Notes under the pieces: model-generated
What the model saw: only the letters and a program-made list of their open reading frames with translations
The model's database searches: none
What the model was told of the DNA's origin: nothing
Position numbers and translations under genes: made by a program
NCBI GenBank assembly: GCA_007922305.1
Contig: ML677386.1
Span: 8,507,326-8,571,325, forward strand
Direction of reading: 5' to 3'
Origin: Dermatemys mawii
Lineage: Eukaryota; Chordata; Testudines; Dermatemydidae
Length of the DNA stretch: 64,000 nt
In this document: in pieces, positions 11,343 to 23,215 of the stretch
Position numbering within the stretch: position 1 is the first letter of the stretch
How the letters are laid out: each line of letters opens with the position of its first letter

Positions 11343-13601
11343 ATTTATTTTCTGGGCACAATACAAACCCTATAAACATTTCCCCTGAGCAAATACATGC
11401 TTAATTTAAGCATAACTAGGTCTCAGAATAATACACAATAAGGTGTTAATAGTAACAGACAAGGGAATTTTTTAGCATATTACTTTTAAGCTTTAACAGA
11501 AAGTGCTTAATGAAAAAATATATTGCACATTTTGCTGCATATGGGTAGAAGATGCTTAAGTTTTACTAAGTTGGTCATTGGGTTTTTTTAAAAAATAAAG
11601 AAAGCAAATAATCCACATTATGGACAAATGTATTGCCAAAAAATAGCATTTAAAACACTCTGAATAAATTCTATAAAACCTTGAAGGTTAGTTTTGCCTC
11701 TTTCTTAAAAATGGCCAAATCATTGTATTTCAATTTAAAAACCAAAAAGGATCAATTATAAACATTCAGACCTTTCCCCTCTGCACCCTGACTTTCAACC
11801 CAGAGTGCATTTTAATGGCTACATTGGAATGTGTTTCCCTCCAGAATGAAGTTTTTGGTAGGAACTATTGATAGATCTTTAATTTTAAGAAGTGCCACTA
11901 CAAACATTGCTCTGAAATTCCTCAGGGAGCCAGCATTTTATCACTTTAAGAGCATCACATCGCTCTATGATATGGTTATGATGCTGGATAATGATCTAAT
12001 GTGCCTAACTGACAACTTGCTGGCTCTCTGCCAGGATTACACAAAAGCACGATACAGCTGGTAGCATGAGAAAAAAATGGAGATGCTGATTTCCCAGCTA
12101 AGACAACCCCATAGCTTAATGCAGTTGTGAGCAATTTCATACAAGTATCTCATTAGATAAAGAATCTAAATCAAATAATTGCTGGACAATATTTGTGAAG
12201 AATTTCACTCCCTCAAAAAAAAAAAAAAATACATTGCAAAGTTTCCAATATGCAGGGTTCAAAATGACCCATTAAAACAAAAATTAAAGTGTTTTATAAT
12301 GATTTACATGTTAACAATTGTTTACAGAAAATCAGGTGGTCTGTAAACAGGAAGTTTCAATAGCCAGCTGATTAGTAGCTTTAGTAAATATTTTTATTTT
12401 AAAAAAATTGATAAATCTTTCACAAAAAATTTAATATTTCAAAAAAGGAGGGTTTTTTGAGAAATTCTTCATTTTTTAATAAAGGACTTTTTTTGATGAA
12501 AAACACAGAAATTTCAAAGAGCATTAGTATCCGAGAATGGTCCATGCCTTCCCTAGTAGATTAATGCTAGGGAGAACACTACTAATTGAGCTTCACATCA
12601 TGATACCTCAATATGAGGCAGAGAGGGTATGTATACCTGGGCAGAACTTGGGTCACTTCAGTTCATGAGGCTTCAAAAGAGTGTTTTCTTTTGTTTGGGT
12701 CCTGGGTCACATGGGTTCTGAGTCTTCCATCCTTCTGATTTTCCACTTGGAATTTTAGATTCAAAATCAAGCAAAAAACTTGAAGCAAAATTCAGATAAA
12801 TGCAGTATTGTGCTGTAAACAGGCAATAGGGCGAGTTTCACATGTGTTGAACTTGAAATCACAGTTCTCCCCAGTTTTGCTCAAAACTGGACCCAGGTTC
12901 GTTCACATGATAACCAAAGTGGGTTGAGTTTAAAGTCTGATATGAAGCCTGAAATCAGGCAGGTGTTTTGGGGGTTTCATGGCAAACATTTGACAAAGCT
13001 TAGTAGCAGGTTGCCTAGGAAATATGGTTCACACTAAGTATTCCCCCAGTTTTATGTATATTCTCAGAGACAGACTTTGGATTTCTGGAGTGGATTAACT
13101 CCTTCTGAGTGAAACAAATGGACACAGATTCAAAAAATGTTTCCCTAGTCTAGTCTTATTTACAATGAGTATGGAGTCACTGTATTACTTTGATCAAAGA
13201 CAAATTAAAACGCAACACAGCACTAAAGCTCACAAACACATGTAACAGCCACAACATTCCACGGCTCCAGCAAAACACAGCTCTGCTTCTGTGTCTTCCA
13301 AACACTGCTTCCAACTGTTATGTCACTGTGTCTTAATGTCACCCCCGGACACATTAAAGAGGCCTTTGTGTTAAGTGTGTTGCCCCCCACCCAGCCAGGT
13401 GGCCTAATGGAACAGCCAGATGGAGTGGTCCCATCTGGAAATGGCATCTTCAGCTAGCGCCCTACTGCTACCCACTATAGCTGAAAGGGATCTGTAAGAC
13501 AATAGTGAAACACTGTGGCAATGAAGGGGTGTATATCCCACCGAAGGAGCTGCTAACAAGATTGGGTGGGGTATGGCTGCAGTAGCTGTCACCCCTCCAC
13601 C
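11343..13601. other. Non-coding stretch; AT-rich, one weak exon-like segment
   Basis: 11829-12061 follows a strong acceptor-like 'gtgtttccctccag' and is open for 76 codons before a stop overlapping a weak GT. The peptide shows no domain I know, so I do not call it. 12360-12540 is dominated by A and T runs. Nothing else is recognised. Confidence 0.35.
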
Positions 13602-13610
13602 TTCCTTCTG

Positions 13611-14100
13611 GTGAAGAAGTTCGGTGCCAACTCTGTCCACATAGCTATTCAAGTGACACCATCATAAGATCTAATCACATCAGCCACACCATCAGGGGCT
13701 TATTCACCTGCACATCTACCAATGTGATATACGCCATCATGTGCCAGCAATGCCCCTCTGCCATGTACATTGGCCAAACAGGACAGTCTCTATGCAAAAG
13801 ACTAAATGGACACAAATCTGACACCAGGAATCATAACATTCAAAAACCAGTAGGAGAACACTTTAATCTCTCTGGGGACTCAGTAACCAACCTAAAAGTG
13901 ACAATTTTTCAAGAAAAAAAGCTTCAAAAACAGATCCAACACGAAACTGTTGAACTGGAATTAATTTGCGAACTGGATACCATTAAATTAGGCTTGAATA
14001 AAGACTGGAGTGGCTGGGTCATTACACAAACTGAAATCTTTTCCCTATCTAGTTTTCCCCTACCGTTACTCACACCTTCTTGTGAGCTGTTTGAAATGGG
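13611..14100 (+). pseudogene. PLE GIY-YIG endonuclease domain (partial ORF)
   Basis: This is the end of a Penelope-type polyprotein. GIY-YIG domains nick DNA and in this retroelement class work with the reverse transcriptase in target-primed integration. Visible here are the aromatic-aliphatic 'VIYAI', the C-x2-C pair in MCQQC, the YIGQTG motif, R/H in the following helix and a terminal segment LGLNKDW. It is about 75 percent alike by eye to the minus-strand copy at 41398-41897. No RT domain precedes it, so it cannot be autonomous. The reading frame appears to run past the domain end into UTR-like sequence. Confidence 0.8.
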
Positions 14101-14220
14101 CCATCCTGATTATCACTACAAAAGTTTTTTTTTCCTGCTGATAATAGCTCACATTAATTGTCTTTTAGAGCTGGTATGGCAACCCCAGATTTTCATGCTC
14201 TCTGTTTCTATATCTAGAGA

Positions 14221-14245
14221 TATCTATATCGAGAGAGAGAGAGAG
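14221..14245. repeat. TATC/GA microsatellite
   Basis: 'atctatatcgagagagagag' marks the junction where the GC-rich insertion begins inside the PLE. Confidence 0.8.
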
Positions 14246-14247
14246 AT

Positions 14248-15035
14248 GAACTCACCACTGCAGCACCTCCTGGAATTAGTCCAGGAATTAGCTCTGAGTC
14301 CATATGGAGCACCCTCTGCTGGTGGTGTCACATCCATTTCTCGCCCTCCGTTGGCATCTGGACTCACATTGCTCTTCACTCACGGCGTCCTCCTTCAGGA
14401 CACTGCCCTCCAGCAGTGCCCCCTAGTCCATCCCTACCCCATTTGGGTTGTGGGGGGATATCAGCAGTCCTTGCACTGGTCTCAGCAGCCTGCCACAACC
14501 CCCAAGTCTAGCCTCTTACATCAGAGGCCAGGTTGCAGCCTGCTTCAGCCACTGCTCCACAGCCCAGTGCAGCACAAAGGGTGAAAGGGGGGACCCAGGC
14601 ATGCCCATTAGTCTGGGTCCCAAACCCAGGGACTCTCCAATGGCAGCCTTCCTGCCCTCCTTCTCTCCCCTTGTCTAACTGTCCCTAGGACACGTCCCCT
14701 CTGGCCCTTCCCCATCTCTAGGCCCTATCTATCAGGGCCTGCAGTTTGGCAGGTTTTGGGCCAGAGCCCTTCTATGCTTCCCCCGAGCCTGCCCAGCACT
14801 GCTCTGTTTGAGGTGCTGGTCTCCTGAGCAGGAGACAGACCTTCTCCTATGAAGATTTGGGACAAACTGACTGGTCCCTCTCTGGGCAGCCTTTATATAG
14901 GGCTGAGCCTAGCCCTGATTGGCTGACTCTTTCTGAGCCTAGATTGGCTCTCAGAAGGCCCTCTCTGACTGGCTGCCTACCTGCGCAGCTGCTCTGGCCT
15001 GCTCTTTCCTGGGGGTGGGGCAGCCACCCCACCAC
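14248..15035 (-). mobile_element. Insertion in the PLE, probable solo LTR
   Basis: A 0.79-kb GC-rich block begins TGAACTC and ends CCACCACA, replacing the continuity of the PLE 3' UTR. On the minus strand it has promoter-like order: three CCAAT-type boxes ('cagccaatcaggg', 'gagccaatctagg', 'cagccagtcagag') upstream of 'ccctatataaaggc' (complement near 14890-14903). That fits a retroviral-type LTR. Microsatellites at both edges obscure any target duplication, and I do not recognise the family. Confidence 0.45.
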
Positions 15036-15099
15036 ATATATATAAATATATATATATATATATTTTTTCCTACTGGATGTTCCACTCTATACATCTGTA

Positions 15100-15195
15100 G
15101 CTGCAAAAAGAACGAGGAGCACTTGTGGCACCTTAGAGATTAACAGGGGAAAAAAAAATCTTTTGCCACAAGTATTCCTCATTCTTTTTCAGATA
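15100..15195. other. Inverted PLE 3' segment forming a hairpin
   Basis: 15105-15131 is the reverse complement of the forward PLE 3' sequence at 15164-15192 (the 'ccacaagtrctcctcrttctt' block). The inversion replaces the position where the hammerhead-like motif sits in other copies. Confidence 0.75.
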
Positions 15196-15230
15196 CAGAC
15201 TAAGATGGCTACCACTCTGAATTCCTTCAG

Positions 15231-15734
15231 TATGGTTATTAGCTATATTTGCTATAGGATTATGATGTTAACACTGACTTTCAAAGGACCCTTCCTTACC
15301 ACGCTGATGCACATTGTTCCAACTCCCCTCAGTCATACGAAGTGTGATGGACTCTACGCGTCGTACATCATATGGTCTGGGTAAATTGTGCTGGCAGAGA
15401 ATCACCCTCCAAAATCATTCCACCAGGACTGACTGTGCTGTGTCCCATCAAACCAAGCCTCAGCTTTTCTGAGTACCAGTTCTGGCAGATAAATGTGACA
15501 TAACATCGCAGTGCCAATATCACTCACACCACTAATGTAGAATAGCCTGGCGCTGCAGGACCCTATCCCTGAGGCATGGCGAGGAGGTTTGATTCGGCTG
15601 AATGTTGTCATTAGAATCCAAACATCTCCCATTTTACCCACACCTTATCTCTGGCATTTCAGCAGTAGTCCTCTAATGCCAAACTCCTTTGTGCATTCAG
15701 CGTAACCCAAAACAGGGAGCTGCTGAAGGGGCGG
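15231..15734. other. Non-coding stretch, no feature recognised
   Basis: Short frames only and no repeat identified. Confidence 0.4.
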
Positions 15735-15850
15735 AAAGATGGCCTTGTGATTAGGGCACAATCCTGCCAGTCAGGAGTTCAGATTCTGTCCCTGTCGCTG
15801 CAGCATCCTCCCCTATCTTCTCTGTGGTTCGGCATTACCAACTGAAACCT
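15735..15850 (+). repeat. MIR-type SINE fragment
   Basis: 'ggccttgtgattagggcaca' then 'gtcaggagttcagattctgt' matches the tRNA-related head and start of the MIR core. The 3' half is not recognisable. Confidence 0.5.
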
Positions 15851-18270
15851 GGAGAGAACCACCCTTCCCTGCCTCGCTGCGGGGCTGAGAGACTTTCTAT
15901 TGGGAGCGCAGGCCTCACAAGCGCTACGGGGCTCAGTCCCAGAGAAATGCCTCACTCAGACGACCCTTTCCACTGAAGGCAACAGTTCTGCCTTTGTGAG
16001 GACATGACGAATTGACCCAATATAAACACCACATCCCTTGAAAACAGCTCTGAGCCATTTGTGGAGCCCATTTTCCCCTTCCAATGTACTTATTAAAGAG
16101 GACTAGATCCGTGCCTTTGATAGCTAATTTGTATTTGTTTAAAGGCAGAGGGGGATTTCTTAGGCTTGAAAAGCTTAAAATAGACAAACAGTGGTGAAAG
16201 ACTCCCCTCCCCGCACAGCTCCCCCCGCCCCTCCTCCCAGCTCCTACAGTGCCGCCAGCTGCAGCACAGCCTTCCTCGCGCTGATTCCAGCTGTGCCAAA
16301 TTGTACTGAAATCGTGTACAGTTTCATGATGTGAAAGGCAGAGGTAGGATTAACAGGAGCGCACAGCATCCCATAACACAGGGCCCCTGTTCCCCAGGGG
16401 GAGGGGGTTGGGGAAGCTCCCTGAGTGGCTGCCACCTGCCTGGGTCTGTATAATTCTTTGTGCCGCTCTGATGCAGTTCTCTTGCTCCCATGTGCCCGCC
16501 CTGCCCCAGTTCCCCTCTCCCTAGCCTAATCTAAACTCTCAAATGGCCCTCATTTCAAAGGGCCCCACTCATTCTAGTCTGAAGCTATCTGTGCGCCACA
16601 CCCCTTGGGCACCTCCTCACTTTCATTGCTGAAAAATATGTACCTCAGAAACGAAGCCCCATGAAGCGGAGGTCATAAAAACAGCTATTTCCACTAAAGG
16701 AACAAATCCCACACCATTAAGGTTCCTGGATGGGTTGCTGTTTATGTGTCCCACATTCAGGCTTTGGCAGGCTGAGGGCTATGCCTTGCCCGTGAACGTC
16801 TCCAGTGCTCACCCAGGGAAGCAGGGCTTTGAACTTCTCTTGTACGTGTAAGAGGACAAGATTGACTTGCTGGCATGTGGGATGGCTTCTGCCTGGTTCC
16901 TGGGGCAGGTCAGCAAGCAGGAGGCCAACAGGCTATGCATTAGTGGTCATTGTTTGTTTCCGGTAGCACCCACAATGTGCTTCCTAAACAGAAATGAAAG
17001 GATGGTTCCTGCCCCAAGCTGATCACAGTGCAAAGACAGACTGAGGGCAGCAGGAAGGGACACAGTCGATTAGCAGAGGGGACAAGTGCTGATTGGCCAT
17101 GTCACGGTATACAGAGTAGGGTTAAGTTAACAAAAGTTGTGCTGCTACTGCAGTTTTATAATAGGATAAATAAATTGTTCCCAGTTGCTCCTCTCACTAG
17201 TCAGGGAGTCATTTAGATCATTTCCCCACAACCTGATGGCAGAAGCAGGCTCTTTTGGTGGGATTTGAAGACAGAAAGAAGAGGTGCCTTGCAGATGAGC
17301 TCAGGGAGGGCATTCCATGTGAAGGGGCCAGAGTGGAGGGAGGCACAGTGGTACTGATAGGCTGATGCGACTGGCATAGTGCGTGAAGTGAAGCATGTGG
17401 GGGTCATGAACAAGGAGATGAGGATGAAAAGAAAGGAGGTGGCAGAGTTACACAAGTGTTTGAAAATAGCGGCCTTGATGTGGTGGAGGAGGAGGAGCCA
17501 GCAGAAGGATTCACAGGCGGGGGTGATCCAATCAGATAGCAGGAGGGGAAACACAGCTTGGTAGATGGAGAAAAAGATGGGCTTACAAGTGGAAGTCACG
17601 CTTGCTGAGCCTCAATTTCTTTCTCTAAGAAAGTTAGTTCCCAGCCTCATCAGGATGTCAAATTAATTAACTGATGTTTATAAAACACTCACATCCCCAG
17701 ATAAAAGGCCCTATAGGTGAACAAAGTGTTTATACCTCTCAAACCAGAAGCAACTCAGAAGTGGTCTGTTTTGGAAAATTCCGCCTAGACCTAGTAAGTC
17801 TTCCTGGCCTTAATGGTAACTCTTACTCTTTATTCACTTATCCATCTGGACTTCATTTAAAAATAAAGGGATCAGAATGAACAATCACATAAGGTTTCAA
17901 TTAAATGTTTAAAAGGCCAGAATTATAACTGTTGCATACAACATTCTCTCCCTTAGTCCTTTATGGTGGCTCCCATATACACAAGATAAGCACTGAGTAG
18001 CTATGATACAGTCCTGACTACTTTAAGATCCTATGTTAATGGCTAGATAAGTTTGAGATTTTAAATACATGAGCTTAGGAAACTGATAGTAAAGGTTCCT
18101 ACAGCAACACTGACAGTTCCACCCACCCACCAGGCTTACAAAAGCTGTAAGAGGTTCTTTCATTACAGGTGATAATCTCTCCTTTCTCTTGTAATGGATC
18201 CTCTTCATCGGAGCATAGAGGTACAAATGTTTGTGTGTTTAGATAATTTTTAAAATGACAATAATTTTAT
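15851..18270. other. Non-coding stretch, possible unnamed repeat at 17225-17590
   Basis: 17225-17590 is purine-rich ('gagctcagggagggcattcc', 'ggtggaggaggaggagccag') and has the look of an old interspersed repeat, but I cannot name it. A GC-rich patch lies at 16200-16460. No exon with paired splice sites and a domain was seen. Confidence 0.35.
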
Positions 18271-18318
18271 CAAACTTTGTTTCTGGACTGAGACCAAACT
18301 TTGTTTCTGGACTGAGAC
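18271..18318. repeat. 24-bp perfect tandem duplication
   Basis: Two immediately adjacent identical copies of a 24-mer (caaactttgt...ctgagac) at 18271-18294 and 18295-18318. Confidence 0.95.
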
Positions 18319-18619
18319 ACATGAAATGTACACCTCAGAAGGCAATTTGCTGAAGAAAATTCTAAGTGACTGAAACTAAAATCACTTCACTCAAACTATA
18401 TCTTCGCTACTGCAGAGTTCTAATACAGACAGATGAATCAATGCAATGTGTATGAACTCAGGGTTTATGACGTGAAATCCTGGTTCCAATGAAGTCACCG
18501 GCAAAAACCTCATTGACCTCACTGGGGTCAGGACTTCACTAATGAACTGTAGAACTTATCAACCAACAAGAATAATGTTCACTTGCTCTAGCCTTCTGCT
18601 ACTGGGCTATGTCTTAACT

Positions 18620-19781
18620 TGTTGGGATGGATTGGGTCAGAGAAACCCCCTTGGAACTGCCACCTGATGTGCTGAGACTACCTCTGAAGGTAGTAGCACT
18701 TGGGACTTCAGTAACCTGTCTCATTGAGCCAGATGCTCTAGCCTGCTGCAAACACAGACCCAGGTCTGAACCACATCCCCTAAAAGCTGCAGACTTAAGA
18801 GAAAACAGCTTAAGAAGTGCTCCTATCTTTGACATCCAGACACCCAGTTCCCAAAGAGATCCAAACCCCAAATAAATTAATTTTACTTTGTATGAAACTT
18901 ATACATGGTAACGTCATAAATTGTCCACCTTCTATAACAGTGATAGAGAAATATGCACAGCTGTTTGCTCTCCTCAAGAATTAATTACTTGCTCTGAGTT
19001 AATAAGTAAAAGTGATTTTATTAAATATAAAAAGTAGGATTTAAGTGGTTCCAAGTAATAAGAGACAGAACAAAGTGAATTATCAAGCAAAATAAAACAA
19101 AAACACACAAATCTAAGCCTAATATAGTAGAAAACTGAATACTGATGAAATCTCACCCTCACAGATGCTCCAATAAGCTTATTTTACAGACTGAATGTCT
19201 TTCTAGTCTGGGCCAAATCCTTTCCCCTGGTACAGTTTTTGTTCCAGCTCAGGTGATAGCTAGGGGATTTCTCATGATGCAGCCCCTTTGTTCTGTTCCT
19301 CCCCCCTTTTATAGCTTTATCACAAAGTGAGAATCTTTTATCTCTCTGGATCCCTACCCCTCCTTCTAAATGGGAAAGCACCAGGTTCAGGATGGATTCC
19401 AGTACCAGCTGACATGGTCACATGTCCTGTGAGACCCCTGCAAGCCTTCATTCTTCCTGATCTGACTCACAGGAAGGCTTGCAAGTAAACAAAGCCATCT
19501 ACAGTCAATTGTCCTGGTTAATGGGAGCCATCAAGATTCCAAACCACCATTGATGGCTCACACTTTGCATAATTACAATAGGACCTCAGAGTTATATTTT
19601 ATATTTCTAGTTTCAGGTACAAGAATGATACATTTAGACAAATTGGATGACCACACTCAGTAGATTATAAGTTTTGTAATGATACCTTACAAGACATCTT
19701 TTGCATGAAGCATATTCCAGTTACATTATATTCACACTTATTAGCATATTTTCATAAAATCATATGTAGTGCAACATCACA
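18620..19781 (-). mobile_element. Solo LTR, same family as 8750-9952, minus orientation
   Basis: Reading on the minus strand it starts TGTGATGTTGC, has a TATA-like 'gctataaaagggggga' (plus-strand 19300-19320), a 'ttaataaaatcac' poly(A) signal (near 19010-19022) and ends CCCATCCCAACA-like at 18620. No internal retroviral sequence adjoins either side. Length is about 1.16 kb, close to its partner. Confidence 0.65.
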
Positions 19782-20020
19782 CTCGTATCATCAGACCAAA
19801 ATACCTGATGGAAAATATCAGTCCAGTGGCCTCTCTCTTTGAGGGAATCACCAGCATCAGTCACTGTTCTGAAGACAGCAATTTATAACTAGTGTGTCTA
19901 AAACACGTTTTAGAAATCTGAGTACATTATATATATGGCTAAGCAACTGCGGCACTGTAACTGCTTCTTTTTACCCTACTCCTAACTGTCTCAGTGTTGT
20001 CTCTCATCTTATACCTAGAG
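19782..20020. other. Non-coding spacer
   Basis: Nothing recognised. Confidence 0.35.
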
Positions 20021-20135
20021 TGTAAGCTGTTTGGGGCGGGGACTGTCTTTGTGTTCTGTGTGTGTATGGTGCCTAGCACAATGGGTTCCTGTTCCATGAG
20101 TGGGGCTCCTACAGTTATACATAATGGCAAGCATA
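20021..20135 (+). repeat. L2-type 3' tail
   Basis: 'gtgtaagctgtttggggcgg' then 'ggactgtctttgtgttctgt' and 'tgcctagcacaatgggttcc' in the order seen in L2-like tails. Confidence 0.6.
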
Positions 20136-20959
20136 CTGTGAGGAGATGAAGGCTCGTCTACCACCTTAAAGATCAGTTACCAGCTTCCTTGCTTTCTCTA
20201 TACTATCCGTTAACCAACGATACTATCTTTAAAATAGTATCTAGTCATTTAATCAGAACTCATAAGATTAAAAAAAATGGAGCGTTGGGCCAAAACAAAT
20301 CCTTAGATCTAAACCGCAGACTTGAGCTTGCAGCTCAAATTGGTTTCTGCCCTGGGCCACATTGGTAGACCTCACATTTTAGTAACTTCTATACTTGGAT
20401 GCAAATTGTAAACTGCCAAGTTCAAAAGCATCCATGCTGATCTGAGTGGTTTGGTTCTGCCTTTTCCAAAGTTCTGATCCAAGGTTATGGTTCAAGTCCA
20501 ACTCCCTAAAATAAAACATTTTATATTTTCTCTTTTAAGAGACACAAATGGATGTGTATTTTTGAAAATCATTGCACAGCTATCCCAGAAGAAGACGGAC
20601 TGTAATTCTAAGTGGCGGCTCATCAAATTCTAAGCCATCACCCGCTAATTATCCACTGGTGGAATTCTGACTTAGAATGTATGAAGAGCTGCCAATTTTT
20701 CTTCCCTTTCTCTATATTTCTCCAAGGAATGTTCCAGCCTGACAGAGTATTCTTTAGACCCTTCAGTAGGGATATATGGAATGAACCAATAACCTCAAAC
20801 CTGTTCCCGAATTGTTCCTCAAAGGTTTGATACAGTTTGATTAAATTAACTCTCCCTCCCTGTCTTACCTTCCAGCAAGGCATGAGGAGGCCAAGCAGAC
20901 CTCCTGTTGGCAGGTCCCAGGCCTACAAATTGTTGGGGATTTATTACAGTGGGACTTTC
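20136..20959. other. Non-coding stretch, no feature recognised
   Basis: Only short featureless frames. AT-rich in the first half. Confidence 0.4.
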
Positions 20960-21268
20960 CCCACCCCATCAAGAGATACGTGGTTCACTTTCGGGCGGGG
21001 GCTTCAAACGTTTCCGCCCGCGACCCCCTTCTGTGGAGGGAAAAGTCTGGCGGCCCCCGGGGGGTAAGTCTGCCGAAATGCCACCGCAGAAAATGGAAGC
21101 TTCTGCTCTCCGCGGAGGCATTTTACCAGGACAAAAATAGACCACCCAGGAGTTCGGCGGTCTCCCGGGTGGGCTTGGCGGTGGCGCTGGGGTATCGCGC
21201 ACGCCCTGGGGTGGGCTTGCGCACCCCTGGGGGTGCGCACACCCCAGTTTGAAGACCACTGCTCTAGG
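20960..21268 (-). repeat. CpG-rich repeat, hAT-like terminus
   Basis: A compact GC- and CpG-rich block whose plus-strand right end 'tttgaagaccactg' is, on the minus strand, CAGTGGTCTTCAAAC, the terminal sequence type of hAT elements. It is followed by 'ctctaggg', a plausible 8-bp target. The other end was not found. The many overlapping frames here reflect low stop density in GC-rich DNA, not genes. Confidence 0.45.
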
Positions 21269-22190
21269 GTACAACGAGCTGGGAAACCCTAAAGTAGTAC
21301 AGAAGTTTAATTTGGAAGCCATTCTGAGCACTAGAAAAGCTGGAAGGAACATTGGACCAGTTACAGAAATGAAAAAGGGTAAATCAGAGAGCTTGTTGGA
21401 AAGGCAGGTGTTGTGGGAGTCGAGGAAGGACATTACAGGTGCTTACAAGTAAATAGATCTTGAATGGAACAGAAGGAAAGGTTATGCAGAACTCTTGGAC
21501 ATAGTGGAAAGAAGGGATGAGACCTCTCAGTCAGATAGGAAAGAGACTGACCCAGATTCCAGCTGTGAAGACAGTGGACTTACAATGTTGACTATCAATA
21601 AAAGAGAAAAATGGAAGAAAAACCACCTGTGGTGTCATAATAGCAAATTTAGTCCTACTGCAGCAGTTACACAGTGCTGGAGTTTGGCAGGTATCTCACT
21701 GTGAGACTGGATGATAGACTTAGGCATGTGCTACTGGTGCAGATGCAGAGAGTCTTGTGCATCCAAGGACTCATCCCATCACCAAATAACCAACAGCTCT
21801 AGCAAGGGCACTTGTCCATATACTTAGCCTCTCCCCCATGTTGTCACCCCACCCCACCCCACCTCACCTCACCTCATCTACTGAATCTCTCAGATTCTGG
21901 AACTGCTGCCAAACCAGAGATTTTGTTCTACAGATGAGCTCTCTTCCCTGCATTGCTTGTTACAATTGCGGTGGGTAAGGCTCAGACAGCCACACAAACT
22001 GCACTCACTCAGCAGCTGGGTTTGGAGAGATGTGAGTATGTGGATGTTCAGGGATCCTGTGATAGTTGGATTGGGATCTGGCTGTGGCACTGAATTGGTT
22101 CCTTCACATAGGGTACCAGTTTATATCAAGGTCTCCGTAACTCAAATAAACACTGACAAATACATAGCTGGAACCAGTCTGGTTCTCCGT
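21269..22190. other. Non-coding stretch with a pentanucleotide repeat
   Basis: 21847-21881 is a CACCC/CACCT pentamer tract. No gene or named repeat recognised elsewhere. Confidence 0.45.
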
Positions 22191-23215
22191 TGTTCTCCTA
22201 TTGTTAAAATAGGTATTAGAGTTATATAAATGTGCTTAGTGTTTAGACTTTATTGAATGCCTGTAAATTGCTGCATGAATTAATCTCACTTAGACCATCT
22301 ATGTCCCATACTGTAAGATAACATTTGAGCATTTGCATGATAACCCTCTGTAGCTGTGGAAATCACCCAACAGGAGAGACATTAGCTAGTGTGAAATGCT
22401 GGCCTAAAACGAAAGGTGTGATGTCCGGCCCCACAGAGAAGGCCTATAAAAAACAGATGCACTAGTATGGATCATCAAAGAGGACAAAAGATTTTGTTGA
22501 TTGATTCCCCCTTCTACCACCCATGAAGAAGAGAAGTGCAAGAGAATTCCTCCCATCAGCTAAGCTGGGAGCTCAGTGAAGGGGGAAAGGGAATAAACGT
22601 CCCTGACAAGGACAAACTAACTTCATGATGCTAGGACTCTGAGGGGCAAGGATTACTAAGAATAAGCAAAAGATCCCCAGTACTTAGCCTGTGTTAGCCC
22701 TAAAGGACATATAAAGCTTGCTTATTTTAGAAGCTTCTATTACTTTTTGAAACTAAAGATTGGAACTCATTTATGTGTATATATGTTTACCTGCTTTAAC
22801 TTTGTAAATAACTCTTATTTATTTTTCTTAGTGAATAAATAATTAGATAGTTTATTACAGGATTGGCTACAAGCACTGTCTTCAGTGTAAGATTGTATAA
22901 TGCAATTGACCTGCAATAAGTAACTGATCCTTCGGGACATGGAGTAACCTGAATAATGTTGTGATTTTTGGTGTAAGGGACCATCTGTCAGAAAGGCAAG
23001 ATCACCTGGGTGACACGATAGAGTGGAGTATCCAAAGGGACTGCCTGTGACTCCGTGATTAGGCTGTTATAATGCCTGATGAGTTTACACTTAATAAATG
23101 GTTGGTGAAAGCTAAGTATAAAACTCTGTCAGCTTGGGGTTTGTGCCCTGCTTCTTAACAGTCTGCCCTGAATTGGTAGTCATGCTCCTGAGTCATTACA
23201 GGACAATTTGACATA
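22191..23215 (+). mobile_element. Solo LTR of a second retroviral-type family
   Basis: Starts TGTTCTCC, contains 'ggcctataaaaaacagatgc' (TATA-like, near 22441), 'tttcttagtgaataaataat' (poly(A) signal near 22833) and ends near 'caggacaatttgaca'. The first 155 bp recur at 24078-24231, which shows it is interspersed. No retroviral genes adjoin. The exact 3' end and target duplication are unresolved. Confidence 0.55.

Larger units (their letters stand above)
13611..15221 (+). mobile_element. Penelope-like element, 5' truncated, interrupted, 3' end rearranged
   Basis: 13611-14247 carries the C-terminal GIY-YIG endonuclease part of a PLE: VIYAIMCQQCPS, MYIGQTG (the YIG element), a CKRLNGHKSD stretch with the conserved R and H, and a downstream E-containing region. 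The frame is open from before 13724 and runs on into the 3' UTR. 14248-15035 is a foreign GC-rich insertion. The remaining 15036-15221 is PLE 3' UTR with an internally inverted segment. Likely target duplication: 'ttccttctg' at 13602-13610 and 'ttccttcag' at 15222-15230 (one mismatch). The reverse transcriptase is absent. Confidence 0.8.

Noticed and set aside
17213..17599. 128-codon minus-strand frame
   Set aside because: Lies in a purine-rich, repeat-like block and shows no domain.
20969..21433. Long overlapping frames in the CpG-rich block
   Set aside because: Low stop density from GC richness, frames on both strands, and no domain. The block looks like a transposon end.
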